A stretch of 6,270 bases of DNA, from contig JBPCWA010000408.1 of the NCBI GenBank assembly GCA_051009975.1, positions 1 to 6,270 on the forward strand, given 5' to 3'. This DNA is from Tectiglobus sp051009975. Its GTDB lineage: Bacteria > Pseudomonadota > Alphaproteobacteria > Rhizobiales > Hyphomicrobiaceae. The notes under the pieces are model-generated. The model was not told the DNA's origin and searched no databases. It worked only from the letters and a program-made list of their open reading frames with translations. A program made the translations under genes and the position numbers. Every line of letters begins with the position of its first letter. Positions within the stretch are counted from its first letter, which is position 1. Shown piece after piece: positions 5,896 through 6,270 of this stretch.

Positions 5896-6270
5896 CTAGG
5901 CGGACGATCTCATAACCAGCTTGCCCTCAAAAAGGTACTCGTGCCTTTCGTGGGCTCTTGTCTCGTCGTTGATCAATTCAAAAAGTACTTGGACACTCTT
6001 CGTGGCAATCGACTCGTAGTCTTGCGCGACAGTTGTCAGGGAGGGGCAGGTAAACTTGGACCACGGATGATCGTCGTGGCCGGCCACACGCAGAGCGCAG
6101 CCGTCGCCTCGTCCAACACGCAGACCCCTCTGATAGGCTGCCGCAAGCAGCCCGATAGCAATGCGATCATTGCTGCAAAGTACTGTACTCGATGGCAGCG
6201 CCCGGTCCGCAATCAGTTGCAGACCATTGTTGAACCCTATTTGCTCGAAATCCCAATCTCCACCGGAGGC
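5896..6270 (-). CDS. LacI-family transcriptional regulator, C-terminal 124 residues, truncated by window edge
   Basis: The minus-strand frame is open from the right edge to a TAG at 5896-5898 and gives the C-terminal 124 residues; full-length LacI-family proteins are about 330-350, so the DNA-binding helix-turn-helix and most of the ligand-binding domain lie outside. Seen: STVLCSNDRIAIGLLAAAYQRGLRVG, split here as LCSNDRIAIGLLAAA plus YQRGLRVG, matches the conserved CxNDxxAxG segment before the final subdomain. VAGHDDHPWSKFTCPSLTT then matches the VxGxDDxP...PxLTT segment, with AGHDDHP in place of the usual GFDD. Sensing of a polyol or its oxidation product is likely from its place directly upstream of smoE on the same strand. 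It probably represses the operon promoter in the 201-base gap. Family assignment is firm; ligand and target are inferred. Confidence 0.88.
   Translation of the reverse strand, partial: ASGGDWDFEQIGFNNGLQLIADRALPSSTVLCSNDRIAIGLLAAAYQRGLRVGRGDGCALRVAGHDDHPWSKFTCPSLTTVAQDYESIATKSVQVLFELINDETRAHERHEYLFEGKLVMRSSA

Noticed and set aside
5770..6270. An open plus-strand frame running through the intergenic gap and antisense to the LacI-family gene, with some protein-like stretches.
   Set aside because: It is codon-aligned with the regulator on the other strand, a register that often stays open when TTA, CTA and TCA codons are rare. No ribosome site or known domain is seen.
1..6270. Search for mobile elements, CRISPR, tRNA, riboswitches or a new defence or biosynthetic system.
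   Set aside because: None is visible. All long conserved frames belong to one ordinary polyol uptake and oxidation operon plus its regulator.

Overview
The window holds one minus-strand catabolic operon for sugar alcohols, of the type called smoEFGK-smoS-mtlK in alpha-proteobacteria. Read in the direction of transcription (right to left) the order is: the 3' end of a LacI-family regulator, an intergenic promoter region, a periplasmic substrate-binding protein (smoE), two inner-membrane permeases (smoF, smoG), the transport ATPase (smoK), a short-chain polyol dehydrogenase (smoS) and the N-terminal half of a long-chain mannitol 2-dehydrogenase (mtlK). I recognised the proteins and the gene order from memory of rhizobial and Rhodobacter polyol loci, not from a search. 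The moderate GC content, the strong similarity to rhizobial SmoE and SmoS and the gene order point to a member of the Rhizobiales (Rhizobiaceae, Phyllobacteriaceae or Brucellaceae). The genus cannot be fixed from this window.

Layout. 1-752: mtlK, cut off by the left edge. 752-1519: smoS. 1519-2523: smoK. 2537-3370: smoG. 3381-4253: smoF. 4254-4380: a 127-base gap with a strong stem-loop (4337-4365) just after smoE. 4381-5694: smoE. 5695-5895: a 201-base regulatory gap with a good sigma70-type promoter and two inverted repeats that could be operators. 5896-6270: C-terminal part of a LacI-family regulator, cut off by the right edge.

How the genes work together. The expected path is capture of a hexitol in the periplasm by SmoE, ATP-driven import through the SmoF-SmoG channel powered by two SmoK subunits, and oxidation in the cytoplasm. 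SmoS would oxidise D-sorbitol (and possibly galactitol or related polyols) and MtlK would oxidise D-mannitol; for sorbitol and mannitol both give D-fructose. The LacI-type protein upstream is the likely repressor, released by a polyol or its product. No sugar kinase lies in the window. The genes are tightly packed: both dehydrogenase genes overlap the preceding stop codon by one base (TAATG and TGATG), which suggests translational coupling. The one wide internal gap follows smoE and carries the stem-loop, as expected if the binding protein is made in excess.

I see no insertion sequence, tRNA, rRNA, CRISPR array or defence gene, and no sign of a new system. The points most worth a second look are a changed residue in the conserved Val-Asp-Arg motif of MtlK, the promoter and operator architecture, the intercistronic hairpin, and two start codons that should not be taken as the longest open frame.
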